Shown here: positions 7,995-18,500 of the stretch, piece after piece
How the letters are laid out: each line of letters opens with the position of its first letter
Position numbering within the stretch: position 1 is the first letter of the stretch
Assembly (NCBI GenBank): GCA_031270875.1
Contig: JAISXC010000186.1
Location: forward strand, 1-27,214
Reading direction: 5' to 3'
Source: Desulfovibrio sp.
GTDB lineage: Bacteria; Desulfobacterota; Desulfovibrionia; Desulfovibrionales; Desulfovibrionaceae
DNA: 27,214 bases
The notes under the pieces: model-generated
Databases searched by the model: none
The model's input: only the letters and a program-made list of their open reading frames with translations
What the model was told of the DNA's origin: nothing
Translations under genes and position numbers: made by a program

Positions 7995-9041
7995 TCACAG
8001 CGTATTTTTTAGAATTCGTTCCCTGTCTTTTTTCAATTTTTCAATATCGTTATAGATTTTTTCATATTTGCGGCGAGCCGCGCCGGATGTTATTTTTCTT
8101 AATACATTGTATATTGCCTTCTTCAAAACAAGACTCCATCCATAACATTGCCCCGATACCCTGATATATTTTCTTATTTTTTTAAGTTCAAATTGATAGT
8201 TTGCTACAACCTTACGGTATAAACAGAGGTCGAATACCGGCAGAAATCTGGCATATTTCCAGAAAAATTCCTCATATAGGCAATCAACATGTTTCCAGGG
8301 TTTTTGATATCCGGCCCAGTGAATTATGCGCGGATCATCCGGAATTTTCACGCCGTTATTTTTACATATCAACGGCATTGTATTCCATTCAGGCGAGAGT
8401 TCGAGGGATGATTCGCAAAATGTTAAATTTAAAACATCCTGATCCGTAAAGGTAAAAATTCCCTCATCTTTATATTTTAGAAAGTTCTGTCTGAATGTTA
8501 ACTCAGCATTATCCTCTCTCCATTTCTTTAAATTAAAAATGGCAACGCCTGAATTCAGATAATTGTATTTTGGGGGCAAATATTTTTTTATTTTTTGAGC
8601 ATAAGCTAAGCCATCATATTTTATCGAATAATCCACAGCGGCGGCCCAATAATGGTCGCTGATGTCAATTTCCCACAGCTCTCGCAATGGTTTTAAGACA
8701 ACAAGATCCGCATCCAGAGATATCACTTTATCCGACTGCGGCATGTATGAAGCGGAAAACAGCCGAAGCATCGCATCATCGCTTATCCTCTTGGATGGAT
8801 AATGACCGAAATTTTTTGTCAATACTCTATAATCTGGGGTAATATAGTTAATATTGTATGGTTTTATTTTTTTAAGATCTTCCAAAAGTTTTATGTTATC
8901 ATTGGTTATGTTACTGATTAATACAGTAAAATTATGGTTATCACTGTGTCCAGAATTAACTAATATGGATGTTATGCATACGCCGAGCATTGGTACAAAT
9001 TCGTTATTCACAGCAAAACAAACTTCTATATTCTTATTCAT
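7995..9041 (-). CDS. GT8 family glycosyltransferase
   Basis: This 348-aa protein is a GT8 (RfaJ/GspA-like) retaining glycosyltransferase, expected to add glucose or galactose from the UDP-sugar on the cytoplasmic side. Visible hallmarks are EVCFAVNNEFVPMLGVCITS at the N-terminus, the metal-binding DAD at 110-112 (ISLDADLVVL), NYLNSGVAIFNLKKWRE, FTDQDVLN and IIHWAGYQKPW, which fills the role of the family HxxGxxKPW motif. The last 60 residues are Lys/Arg-rich and probably membrane-associated. The frame stays open upstream to 9224, but that stretch runs through the GC-rich antisense of the previous gene and has no homology. ATG 9041, just behind an AGAGAG, is the right start. The gene is strongly AT-rich in contrast to the gene ending 17 nt upstream, so it is the first gene of an acquired cassette. 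Confidence 0.9.
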   Translation of the reverse strand: MNKNIEVCFAVNNEFVPMLGVCITSILVNSGHSDNHNFTVLISNITNDNIKLLEDLKKIKPYNINYITPDYRVLTKNFGHYPSKRISDDAMLRLFSASYMPQSDKVISLDADLVVLKPLRELWEIDISDHYWAAAVDYSIKYDGLAYAQKIKKYLPPKYNYLNSGVAIFNLKKWREDNAELTFRQNFLKYKDEGIFTFTDQDVLNLTFCESSLELSPEWNTMPLICKNNGVKIPDDPRIIHWAGYQKPWKHVDCLYEEFFWKYARFLPVFDLCLYRKVVANYQFELKKIRKYIRVSGQCYGWSLVLKKAIYNVLRKITSGAARRKYEKIYNDIEKLKKDRERILKNTL

Positions 9042-9057
9042 ACATTCTCTCTGCATG

Positions 9058-10554
9058 TTATGTATGTAATCCCGGCGCGTGATCCCCGTACGCCCACACT
9101 TCCACCCTTCTCCCCTGCCCCGCTCCCGCTCCCGCGTCCAGCAGCATCCCGAACAGTTCGTCCATGTGCCGGAGATGGCAGAGATACAGCCGCATTTCTG
9201 GGGAAAACAATCGCCAGTCCACATCTTGAAGCGTCGCCGCGATCTGCTGTTCCGTCAGCCTGCCTTCCAGCCAGGGGCCGTGGGCCTCCATGGTGATCAC
9301 AAAGCAGAACATCGGCCCGGCGGCCTTGCCCAGTTCCCCCAGAACGGCCCCGCCCAGAGCCCTGTCGCTCACGTACGGCCCGAATTTCTCCAGACGCCCC
9401 AATTCCTTGACGCCCGCAAAGCGCTCAAAGCCCAGGTTGGGCATCACCCTGTGCCGGCGGAAAAAAGTTTCGCGATGGGGGTGCAGGCACAGGGCCGCGT
9501 AGCCCCTGTCCCGGAGATGCCAGGCCAGCGACCACACGGGCCGCCGCGAGGCCAACAGGTAGGGGTTGAAGGCCCAGGGGCCGAGCGCCCGCCGGGGCAG
9601 GCCCGTGAGCGCGGAAAACTCCGCGCGCATGGTGTAGGCGCCGAAGGCGTCTTCCGGCGTGGGCAGGGCGCGGCCCATGTCTTTCAGCCTGTCCCAGTGG
9701 GGGAGAAAGTCCCGCAGGGCCTCGCGCTGGGCCGGGGTGAGGCGGGCGGCGAACGTCTCCCTGACGTCGCAGAAGGATTCCGCCTGAAGCAGCGCCACAT
9801 GGGGGAGGCTGCCGGCCGGAGCCGCGTCGATATCCGCCAGCATGCGCTCAAAGCCTTCGGGCCAGCGGGATGCCTCCGGGCGGACCCGCCGGTCAACGAA
9901 CAGGGCGTCCGCATTCGTTGCCCCGGCCCACACGGGATGCATGAGGGCGGCCGTCAAAGGCCCGTTGCGCCGCGCGTCGGCAACGGCGTCGCCGTCCACC
10001 GGGCAGCGCCGGAGCAGAAAGGCCGCGAGCCGGCGCAGCCGCCCCCGGCGCATGAGCGCGATGCCCAGGGCCGGCGAAAGCCCGGCCGCGAACAGGGCCA
10101 GCGCGGGCAAAGGCTCGCGCAGGGCCGGGAGCGGGCTTTCCGCGAAAAACAGCAGCCCGATCAGCGCAACGGTGAAGAGCGCCCCCAGGGCGATTCGCCT
10201 CACGGGCAGAAAGGGGAAATACATGCCGGGGCAGGCGAGGATCTGCGGCAGAAGCCAGGCGTCGGCAAGGAGCACCGGCTCGCGCAGGGCGCGTTCCTTG
10301 GCCCGGTTGAGGCTGGCCAGAAGCGCGGCCAGCCCCAGGCAGCACAGCGTCGCCATGCCCGGCCGCGCCGTGAGCGGCAGAAAGAGCGAAACGGCCGACA
10401 GGGCCGTGACAAAGGCGAAAGCCTCCCCGTCGCGGCGCGGCCGTCCCCTGTCCCGGAGCCGGATCGCCGCCCCGCGACGGGCGAGACGCTGGGCCAGCAC
10501 CGCGCCGACGCCGCAGGCGGCATAGGCGGAAACCACGCGCCAGTCGCCGTTCAC
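9058..10554 (-). CDS. membrane sulfatase/LtaS-like phosphotransferase, probably C-terminally truncated (RkpI/WcbQ-like)
   Basis: This 498-aa protein has four or five hydrophobic segments in residues about 5-190, then a periplasmic alkaline-phosphatase/sulfatase-superfamily domain (about 225-498). The domain shows VALLQAESFCD (metal-site start), GAYTMRAEFSALTG with the likely nucleophile Thr308, and WAYGDHAP (490-494, metal ligands). LtaS-type members transfer phosphoglycerol or phosphoethanolamine from lipids. The start is GTG 10554, overlapping the GNAT stop by 4 nt (GTGA); a longer open frame to 11091 is antisense-type noise over the GNAT gene. The protein ends four residues after GDHAP. 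Relatives normally continue for several dozen residues, so the tail has probably been lost at the junction with the AT-rich cassette. The position next to a PKS and oxoamine synthase recalls rkpI of rhizobial KPS loci; that assignment is from memory and unproven. Confidence 0.75.
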   Translation of the reverse strand: MNGDWRVVSAYAACGVGAVLAQRLARRGAAIRLRDRGRPRRDGEAFAFVTALSAVSLFLPLTARPGMATLCCLGLAALLASLNRAKERALREPVLLADAWLLPQILACPGMYFPFLPVRRIALGALFTVALIGLLFFAESPLPALREPLPALALFAAGLSPALGIALMRRGRLRRLAAFLLRRCPVDGDAVADARRNGPLTAALMHPVWAGATNADALFVDRRVRPEASRWPEGFERMLADIDAAPAGSLPHVALLQAESFCDVRETFAARLTPAQREALRDFLPHWDRLKDMGRALPTPEDAFGAYTMRAEFSALTGLPRRALGPWAFNPYLLASRRPVWSLAWHLRDRGYAALCLHPHRETFFRRHRVMPNLGFERFAGVKELGRLEKFGPYVSDRALGGAVLGELGKAAGPMFCFVITMEAHGPWLEGRLTEQQIAATLQDVDWRLFSPEMRLYLCHLRHMDELFGMLLDAGAGAGQGRRVEVWAYGDHAPGLHT

Positions 10555-11147
10555 GCTGTTTCCCCCCCGGCGCGGAAGAGAAGGGAGCCTCCTTCCGGGT
10601 GCCGCCCGCCGAGGGCTTCCCCGGCGGGGATGCGTTGCTTTTCGGCAAAGCCGTGGCGGGCGTAGAAGCGCAGGGCGCGGTCGTTGTCGTTCCAGCAGAA
10701 AAGGTTTATCCCGGAAAGGCCGAGTTCCCGGCGGCGCCGTTCCGCCGCCGCCATCAGGGCGTCTCCCAGCCCCGCGCCCCGCAGATGCCCGGCCACCCAG
10801 AACGTGTTGACGAAAAGGCTGTCGGGAACGGCGACCTCCAGAAAGGGGCGCACGGCCCGCAGGCGTCTGGCGGGGATGAGGGCTTCCGCCAGCGCGGGCA
10901 CCCTGTGCTCGCGGGAAGGGTAGGAAAAAAGCAGGGCCGTGATTTCCTCCCCGTCCATTGAGCAGAGGACGTTTTCCGTGCGATAGACGCCTTCTCCCTT
11001 GATGAATCCGGCGCTCAGAAGCGCGGCGGCCTCCACGCCCTTCACCAGATCGCCCAGCAGGGTTTCCACAATGCCGGCCGCGGTGCCGCACACAATGCGG
11101 GCTATTTGCTCCGCCGCGTCGGGAGTGGCCCGCCGGAACGCGGTCAT
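10551..11147 (-). CDS. GNAT-family N-acyltransferase
   Basis: This 198-aa protein has the GNAT fold: a central FVNTFWVAGHLRGAGLGDAL segment, in which HLRGAGLG fits the acyl-CoA pyrophosphate-binding R/QxxGxG/A motif, followed by a helix (MAAAERRRRELG) and LFCWNDNDRALRFYARHGF, the usual C-terminal GNAT signature. It should transfer an acetyl or acyl group from CoA or ACP to an amine. Start choice: the oxoamine synthase stop and ATG 11147 form TGATG with one shared base, implying coupled translation; an in-frame GTG three bases earlier is less likely. The stop overlaps the next gene. Between an enzyme that makes an amino-ketone and a membrane phosphotransferase, N-acylation of an amino-lipid is the natural inference, though simple acetylation of a sugar amine cannot be excluded. 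Confidence 0.82.
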   Translation of the reverse strand: MTAFRRATPDAAEQIARIVCGTAAGIVETLLGDLVKGVEAAALLSAGFIKGEGVYRTENVLCSMDGEEITALLFSYPSREHRVPALAEALIPARRLRAVRPFLEVAVPDSLFVNTFWVAGHLRGAGLGDALMAAAERRRRELGLSGINLFCWNDNDRALRFYARHGFAEKQRIPAGEALGGRHPEGGSLLFRAGGETA

Positions 11148-12514
11148 CACTGAAATTTCCTCACCGCGACCGGCAGGTCTTCGGCAACCGCGTCCAGGGC
11201 CGTCACAATATCCGCTTCCGCATGTTCGGAGGAAAGGAAAAAGCGCAGGCGCGCCATGCCCTCCTCCACCACGGGATACACAATGGGCAGCGCGTTGACC
11301 CCGCGCTCGAACAGCAGATGGGAGAGGTAGCCCGCCATGAGGGAATTGCCCGCTATCAGGGGGATCACCGCCGACCCCTCCACCGCGTGGCCCGTGTTCA
11401 GGCCGCGTTCTTTCGCCTCGCGGAGAAAAAATCCGGAAAGGCGCCGCAATCCGGCCACGCGCTCCGGCTCGCGGAGCATGATCTCAAGGGCCTTGGCCGA
11501 GGCGGCCGCCATGGGCGGCGGCATGCCCACGCTGTACACAAAGCCCGGCGCGCCGTACCTGAGCAGTTCCGCCAGCTCGGCGCAGCCGGCGATAAAGCCG
11601 CCGCAGCCGCAAAGGGTCTTGGACAGGGTGCCCATCCAGATGTCCACGTCCGCCGGGTCCGCGCCGAAATATTCCGCCACGCCCCTGCCGGTCCGGCCGA
11701 GGGTTCCCAGCGAATGGGCCTCGTCCACCATCAGAAAGCAGCCGTATTTCCGTTTCAGGGCGATGAGTTCAGGCAGGTCCGCGATGCTGCCGTCCATGCC
11801 GAACAGACCTTCGGTGACGATCAGGGCCCGCTCGTGCCCGGCGCGGGTGCGCCGGAGCTGATCCTCAAGGGCGTCGCGGTCGTTGTGCGGAAAAGCGTAC
11901 CGCGCGGCGCCGGAAAACCGGGCTCCCATGACGAGGGAATTGTGCGCCAGGGCGTCGTGATACACCGCGTCCCTGGCGTTCAGCAGCGTGCACAGGGTGG
12001 AGACGTTGGTGGCGTGCCCGCTGACAAAGATCACGGCGGCGGCGGCGCCGTACAGGGCGGCCAGGGCTTTTTCCAGCGCGGCGTGCTGGGGGCGCTCGCC
12101 GGCGACCAGCCGGCTGGCCCCGGCCGACGTGCCGAAAACGCGCATGGCTTCCCCGGCGGCCGCCGTCACTTCCGGGTGCCCGTTCAGGCCGAGGTAATCA
12201 TAGGTGGCGAAATTGAGAAATTCCCTGCCGTTGATCCGCGTTCTGGCCTGGGCGCGAGTTTCGTGGCAGGTGAAAAAAAGATTTTTGATCCCCGTCTTCT
12301 CCGCCACAAGGCGCTGCACCTGAAGTCTTTTGTAGTCCGGCAGTTCGGAAAACCGGGTGAAACGCGGGGAAACCGGCGCGGCGTCGGCGCGCGGGCGCGG
12401 GCTGCGGGAGGCGAGAGCATCAAGCGGCGCGCCGGCGCACAGGCGCGCCTGCTCGGCGGGGCCAAGGCCGAACAGGGATTCCGCCGGCGTTTTCGTGTCT
12501 GTCGCGCTACTCAC
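11147..12514 (-). CDS. alpha-oxoamine synthase (KAPA synthase/serine palmitoyltransferase-like), PKS-associated
   Basis: This 455-aa PLP enzyme belongs to the alpha-oxoamine synthase family (BioF, Kbl, HemA, serine palmitoyltransferase), which condenses an acyl thioester with an amino acid, with loss of CO2, to give an amino-ketone. Seen in sequence: an 80-residue N-terminal extension, then LNFATYDYLGLNGHPEV, GTSAGASRLVAG, SGHATNVS, VDEAHSLG (Asp264 and His267 contact PLP) and TLSKTLCGCGG with Schiff-base Lys299. GTG 12514 lies 8 nt inside the PKS gene behind a GGAG, so the two proteins are coupled. The PKS has no thioesterase, so this enzyme is the likely chain-release step, taking the acyl chain from the PKS ACP. 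It corresponds to RkpG of Sinorhizobium and WcbT of Burkholderia capsule loci. A true biotin role is unlikely here. Confidence 0.88.
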   Translation of the reverse strand: MSSATDTKTPAESLFGLGPAEQARLCAGAPLDALASRSPRPRADAAPVSPRFTRFSELPDYKRLQVQRLVAEKTGIKNLFFTCHETRAQARTRINGREFLNFATYDYLGLNGHPEVTAAAGEAMRVFGTSAGASRLVAGERPQHAALEKALAALYGAAAAVIFVSGHATNVSTLCTLLNARDAVYHDALAHNSLVMGARFSGAARYAFPHNDRDALEDQLRRTRAGHERALIVTEGLFGMDGSIADLPELIALKRKYGCFLMVDEAHSLGTLGRTGRGVAEYFGADPADVDIWMGTLSKTLCGCGGFIAGCAELAELLRYGAPGFVYSVGMPPPMAAASAKALEIMLREPERVAGLRRLSGFFLREAKERGLNTGHAVEGSAVIPLIAGNSLMAGYLSHLLFERGVNALPIVYPVVEEGMARLRFFLSSEHAEADIVTALDAVAEDLPVAVRKFQ

Positions 12515-15500
12515 GGGTCTTCTCCTTCATGTCGCGGAGCACGGCGTCGCGCATCTCTCCGGAAAGACCGGCGCCGTGAGCCTGTTCCAGGGAATGCAGC
12601 ATCCGCGTGTCGGCGTCCGCCGCGGCGGCGTCGCCGGGAGCGGAGAGGAGAAATTCCGCGAGGGATTGGGCCAGGCTTTTGGCCGTGGTTTTCTCCGAGA
12701 GGGAAAGCGAAAAATCGCTCAGGCCGAATTTCTGCTCCACGGCCAGGGAAAGCTCCACGGCCATGAGAGAATCCATGCCCAGCGCCGCCAGCGGATCGTC
12801 GGGCGTAAACCTGTCCCTGGGCAGGCGCAGCACATTGGCCGTCTCGTCCATGAGCGCGTCCGTCAGGAGGGCCATGCTTTCCTGAAGAGGCAGGGAACGC
12901 AGGCGTTCCGGCGACAGGTCGGCCGCGCCGCCCTCTCTTCCGTCCGATTGCGGCGCGGGACGCAGACGCCGGAATCGCGGGGAAGCCAGAACGGGAAGAT
13001 GAGCCCGCGTCCGCCAGTCCAGGCCGAAGAAGAAACTCGCCCCGATGTCTTCCCCGATGCAGTGTTCCAGCCAGTCCAGGGCGTCAGCGGATCGCGTCGG
13101 GCTGACGCCCAGGGTTTTGAGCAGCATTTCCCGCGCCCTGGGGTTGCGCGTCAGCATGCCGGTATCGGCAATGGCCCCCCAGCCGATGACCTGGGCCGGA
13201 AGGCCGCGGGCGCGCCGCCAGGCAGCCAGTGTTTCCAGCATGCAGTTGGCCGCCACATAGCCGGCCTGGCCGGGATTGCCGAAAGGCGTCACGGCGCTGG
13301 AGTAGAGGGCGAAAAAGTCCAGCGGCAGGGACAGCGTCAGCCGGTGCAGGTTGACGGCGCCGAGGCTCTTGGCGGCAAGGGAATTCCTGATGCGCTCCGG
13401 CGTCAGGCCGGTGACGAGGCCGTCATCCAGGGCCGTTGCCGCGTGAATGACGCCGCGCAGCGGGGGCAGCGACTTCAGATGCCGTTTCAGGCAGCGCCGC
13501 AGGCTGCCGGCATCGGCCGCGTCCGCCCTGGCGTCGACCACCCGCACGCCCTTCTCCCGCAGTTCCCTGACGATGCCGCCGGCTTCCTTTTCCCGTATGC
13601 CCTTGCGGCTGACGAGCAGCAGGTTTTTCGCGCCGCGTCCGGCAAGGCGCGCCGCGGAAGCGAGGCCGAACCCGCCGGAGCCGCCGGTCACAAGATAGGT
13701 CGCGTCCGGGGAGCAGACCATGCCCCGCCGGGCGGGGTCCGCCGGTCGCGCCAGGCGGGTCGCCCCTTCCAGGGAGACGGTCAGCTTGCCGATGTGGACG
13801 GAACCCTGCATGGCCTGAAAGGCTTCCACGCACCGCGTTGCCGGCCAGACCGTGTGCGGCAGGGGAACAAACCCGCGCCGCGCGAAGAGATCCATCAGTT
13901 CCGCGAAGAGGCTTTGGGCAAGGGCGGGCTGGCGGACAAGAAGCTGATCCACGTCAATGCCGAAATAGGAGAGATTTTTGCTGAACGGACGCAGGCGCAG
14001 GGGAGAATCCGCGTAAAAGTCCCGTTTGCCGAGCTCAAGAAAACGCCCGAAGGGCCGCAGCACGGACAGTCCGGCCGGGACGGCCTCCCCGGACAGGGAA
14101 TTCAGCACGGCGTCCACGCCCTCTCCGGCGGTCGCGTCCGGAATCTGCCGGGCAAAGGCCAGGGAACGCGAGGAATACAGGCGCTTCACGCCGAGCCTGC
14201 GCAAAAAGGCGTGTTTTTCCGGCGCTCCTGCGGTGGCGTGAATTTCAAGGCCGAGATGGGCGGCAACCTGTATGGCCGCAAGGCCGACGCCGCCGCAGGC
14301 CCCGTGGATGAGCACCCGCTCGCCGGGCCGCATCCGGGCCAGATGTTTCAGGCTGTACCAGGCGGTGATGAAGGCCACCGGCAGGCCGGCGGCCTCGGCG
14401 AAGCCGATGTTCGCGGGTTTGCGGGCCACGGCCGCCGCGCTGGTGACAACGTGGGTGCCGAAGGCCGCGGGCGCGAAGCAGACCACCTCGTCCCCGGCCT
14501 TCCAGCCGGTCACGCCGCCGCCGACGGCGTCGACGACGCCGGAACATTCCATGCCCAAGGAGGGGCCGGAAAAACCGCCCTCCAGCATTTCGTCCGGCAA
14601 CATGCCCATGCAGAACATCACATCGCGGAAGTTCAGCCCCGCGTATTTCACTTCAACGCGGACTTCGCCGGGGCCGGGAGCGGGCAAGGGCGCTCCTTTC
14701 CAGTACAGGTTCCGCAGGCTGCCGGGCGCGTCGAAAGCCAGAACCGCCCCTTCGCCCTCCCCGGCATGTCCCTGGCGCGGCATGCGCACCAGACGCGGCG
14801 CCCGGCGCGACTCCCCGGCAAGAACAACCTCCGGTTCCCCGGTCGGGCAAAGCAGCTCGCGCAGCAGGGCCGGCAACAGGGAGGGATCCGCCTCAAACTC
14901 CCCGTGCAGGTCGACCAGTCTTGTCTCCAGACCGCGCATTTCGTTCCGCAGCACGCGGGCGAAGCCGGAGAGCGCCCCCTGGGAGGGCACGGGCCGCGCC
15001 CGCGGCCATTCTCCCGGCAAAGCCCCCCCGGTCACCACCCAAAGGCGCATGTCCGGACGCAGGGAGTCCCAGGCGCGCGCCAGGGCGGCAAGGCCGGTTG
15101 TTCCGGCAAGCTGCACGGCCTCGAAATCCTCCGGCGAGGGATCGTCCCTGTCGTCATAGCCCGCGAAAAAGACGACGCGCAGCGGCATGTTGCCCGTATT
15201 GCCGGACGGCCCGGCAAGGGCGCTCCGCCACCAGGCCGGGTCGCCCACGGAACGCGCGTCGGCGTCCGGCAAGCAGGCGGCTTCGCCGCGCTTGGTCAGG
15301 GCTGTCAACAGGGCCGTTGACAAAACATAACTTCGCGTTCCCTCGGCGCCGGCCACAATCAGCCAGCGGGGGGGCCGGTTTTCCCCGCGCTCCGGCGTTG
15401 CGGGCGCCGGTTCCGGATCCGGCCCGCCGCGTTGCGCGTTTTCGGCGGGATCCCCGCGGCCGAGCAACAGGCAGGCCCGCGCCGTCCCGTCATCGTCCCC

Positions 15501-18500
15501 GACGGGCGTGACTTCCGAAAACCCGGCCTTTTCAAGGCTCCCGCGCCAGTACTCCCGCCCCTGCAACAGCGAGGCGGGTTGCCCGCTGTCCGGCGAAGCC
15601 GCCCAGTAACGCGGAAGCGCGCCGAAAACATAGTCCGTGAACAGGCTCGGCGCGTGTTCCAGCAGGCAGACGACCCCGCCGGGCGCGAGCATGGCCCGGC
15701 ATCCCTCAAGGGCGGCGGCGCTGTTGAGGCGCTCGTGCGCGGCCCAGGCCAGAAAAATGAAATGATAGCGCCCCAGATGCTCTTTTTCCGGCGTTTCCGG
15801 GTTGAGCGGAAAAAAACGCAGCCCCGGCGCGGGACCGAACCGCAGGGCATGGGTTTCGGCGCCCGCCCTGTCCTCCACGCCCACCGCGAAACGATGGGGG
15901 CCGCCGTCGAGCAGGGGCAGGATGTCCGGCAGCATGGCCGCCGAATGCCCGCCGAGGCAGAGGATGTTCAGGGGCCGTCCGGGCTCGGCGCATTGAAGAA
16001 CGGACGCCAGACAACGGCGCGCCGCGGCGGCGAAAGGTTTCAGGGCCTGGGAATCGGAAAAATATCTTTCCCCGAGGCGGGAGGGCAGAATCTCGTTTTC
16101 GCGGGCCGCGTACTCGCCGGCCAGTATCTTCGCATTGCGCTCAAACACATGCGCAAGCAGCGTCGCCTCGGACACGTAGCCGGGCGCCGCGGCCATCAGG
16201 GTGCGCCACAGGATGTCCGCGCCGGGCCGGTCCTCCGGAGCCGCCGCTTCCGGCCGCCCGCCTCCGGACGATGCCAGGCCGGCGGCCTTGAGCCGCTCGG
16301 CCATCGCGCCGAACCAGGCTTGCTGGGATGGGTCGGGGACGCCTTGGCAACTCTTGAGAAAAGAGGACACCGTCTCATGGATGCAGGCCAGGGCGGCGAG
16401 CTGCAGAAGGGTTTCCGGAGAAGGCTGTTTTTCCGGGGAAGACGGCGGCGCGATCCGGATATGCCTTGCGGCCTCGCGCGCGACGGCGGTCAATGCCGCC
16501 GGCGGGAGATTCCGCAGGGGCTCCACGGCATCGGGATGCGGCAGGGGGACAAATTCCGTCACGTAGGGTTCCGGCGGAACAATTTCCCGCTCCAGCCGCG
16601 CTGAACGGCGAAAGCGGCAGCCGTCCAGAAGAAGAAGAACGGCTCCGCGCTCGTCCAGAAGCCGGAAGGAGGCCAGCGCCGAACGGGGGCCGAGGCGTTC
16701 GAGCCTGGCGTGGACAAAACGCGGCGAACCGGAAGCGCACAGCGCAACCCGCTCGAAGGAAACCGGCAGATAGGCTCCGAAATCCCCGCGCCCGTCGAGC
16801 AGCAGGAAGAGCGACTGCAGCGCCCCGTCCGCCACCGTGGGGGGAATGTGCATGCCCCCGGCGTCGACCGGCTCCGTTGCGCGGAACCTGGCCAGAACCT
16901 CGTTCCCGTTCTCCCGCAGCCAGGCGCATTCCACAGTGCGGAACGCGGGGCCGTAACGCAGGAAATGGCGTTCCGCAATCCTGTACAGGGCCTCCCCGTC
17001 CATGCGGAGGCCAAAATCCTCCGCCCGCCCGACGGGCACATCCGGTTCGCTCCGGCTCTCCGCCGCGCGCGGGATGCGCGCCCTGGCGCAGACGCCCCAG
17101 GGTTCGGCGCTCATGTGCGGCCGGGATTCCACCAGCAGCCCGCCGTCTTCGCCGTTCACGGTCAGCCGCACCACCCGGGGAGCGTTGTCGGCCAGCGGCA
17201 GGGACTGAAAGAGGGCGACCCGCTCCAGTTCCGCCCGCTGTTCGGGATGCAGAACCGCGGCCGCGGCGATCATGCTTTCCAGAAAGGCCGTCGCCGGATA
17301 AAGAATGTCGCGGCCCACGACATGATCGGCAAGCCAGGGAAAATCCGCCGGAAGGATCACGTTTTCAAACACCGCCGCCTTGCCGGGCAAACGCCAGCCG
17401 AGAAGCGGATGCAGACGTTCCGAGCGCAAAAAGCCCCTGCATTCCGGGGTTTCTTCCGTCCACAGGTATTCGCGGCTCCAGGGATAGAGAGGCAGATCCC
17501 GCCTGGCGTGCGGCAGGGGAAAATGCTTCCCCATGTCCAGGGGCCACCCGTTCAGCCAGGCGTTTTTCCATGCCTTCTCAAACTCTTCCGCTTCATTCCC
17601 GCCTTTGGACAGCGTGGACAGAACGCGGGCCGTTTCCTGTTTTCCGCGCAGGATGTCCCGCAGGTAGGAACCGAGCACGGGGGCGGGGCCGATCTCCAGA
17701 AAACGTCGGAAACCTGCGTCGCAGGCGGAAGAAGCGGCCCGCTCGAACAAAACCGGCCGGCGCGCGTTGAACCACCAGTAGGCTCCGTTCAGGGAAGCGT
17801 CGCGCAATCCGCCCGTCACGGTGGAAAAAAACGGAATTTTCGGTTTGCGGGGACGTATGCCGCGCAGGGCGAGGGACAGTTCCTCCCGGATGCCGTCCAT
17901 GGCCGCGGTATGGAACGGATAGGGAATATTCAGTTTTTTCGCCGCGATGCGCCCTTCCTTGCACAATTTCAGAAAAGCGCGCAGGGCGGCGTTTTCTCCG
18001 GCAACGGTCAGGGAGGAGCCGGTGTTCACCGCCGCGATGCCGATGTCCCCTTCAATGTCGGCCAAAATCCGGCGGGCTTTTTCCTCGGGGAGGGAAACGA
18101 CCGCCATGCCGCCGGCATTGCGCGTTTTCGCCTGCAGCCGGCTGCGGTGGTGTATGACCGTGACCGCGTCCTTCAGGCTCAGGGCGCCGCATGCCCAGGC
18201 GGCCGCCACCTCGCCCACGCTGTGCCCGAAGACGGCCGAAGGTTCCAGGCCTTTGGCCCGCAGGGCCGCCACAAGCCCGACCTGCAGCGCGAACAGCAGG
18301 GGCTGGCTTTTCTCGGTGAGTTCGGCATGTTCCCGGTACTTCTCCGGGAAAAGGAACGCCTCCGTAACCGGCCAGCCCTGAAGCGGCGTCAGCAGGCTGT
18401 CCACCTCTTCCACGGCGCGCCGGAAATCGCTGTCGGCCCGCGCGAGCGCGGCTCCCATGCCGGGATATTGCCCGCCGTTTCCGGAAAAGACAAAGACGCC

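Larger units (their letters stand above)
3634..9057. other. AT-rich polysaccharide-specific cassette
   Basis: Between the GC-rich lipid block and the GC-richer GT2-TagF gene the sequence becomes visibly AT-rich. It carries the GT8, multidomain GT2 and glf genes. Genes here are separated by gaps of 71, 111 and 144 nt, whereas the export and lipid genes overlap or abut. The change at 9057/9058 is abrupt and coincides with the end of the sulfatase-like gene. This resembles region 2 (serotype-specific) of group 2-type capsule loci and suggests replacement by horizontal transfer. The boundaries are estimates by eye. Confidence 0.6.

Noticed and set aside
9042..9224. N-terminal extension of the GT8 gene to 9224
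   Set aside because: It runs antisense-like through the GC-rich end of the neighbouring gene, with Cys/Arg-rich nonsense; GT8 homology begins at ATG 9041.
9079..10665. Long + strand open frame opposite the sulfatase-like gene (also 12357-15320 and 20106-23207 opposite the PKS and export genes)
   Set aside because: Arg/Gly/Pro/Ala/Gln-rich products without motifs, antisense to well-supported genes in high-GC DNA; these are shadows.
10555..11091. N-terminal extension of the sulfatase-like gene to 11091
   Set aside because: It overlaps the GNAT gene in another frame and is Arg/Gly-rich; GTG 10554 with a GTGA overlap is the natural start.
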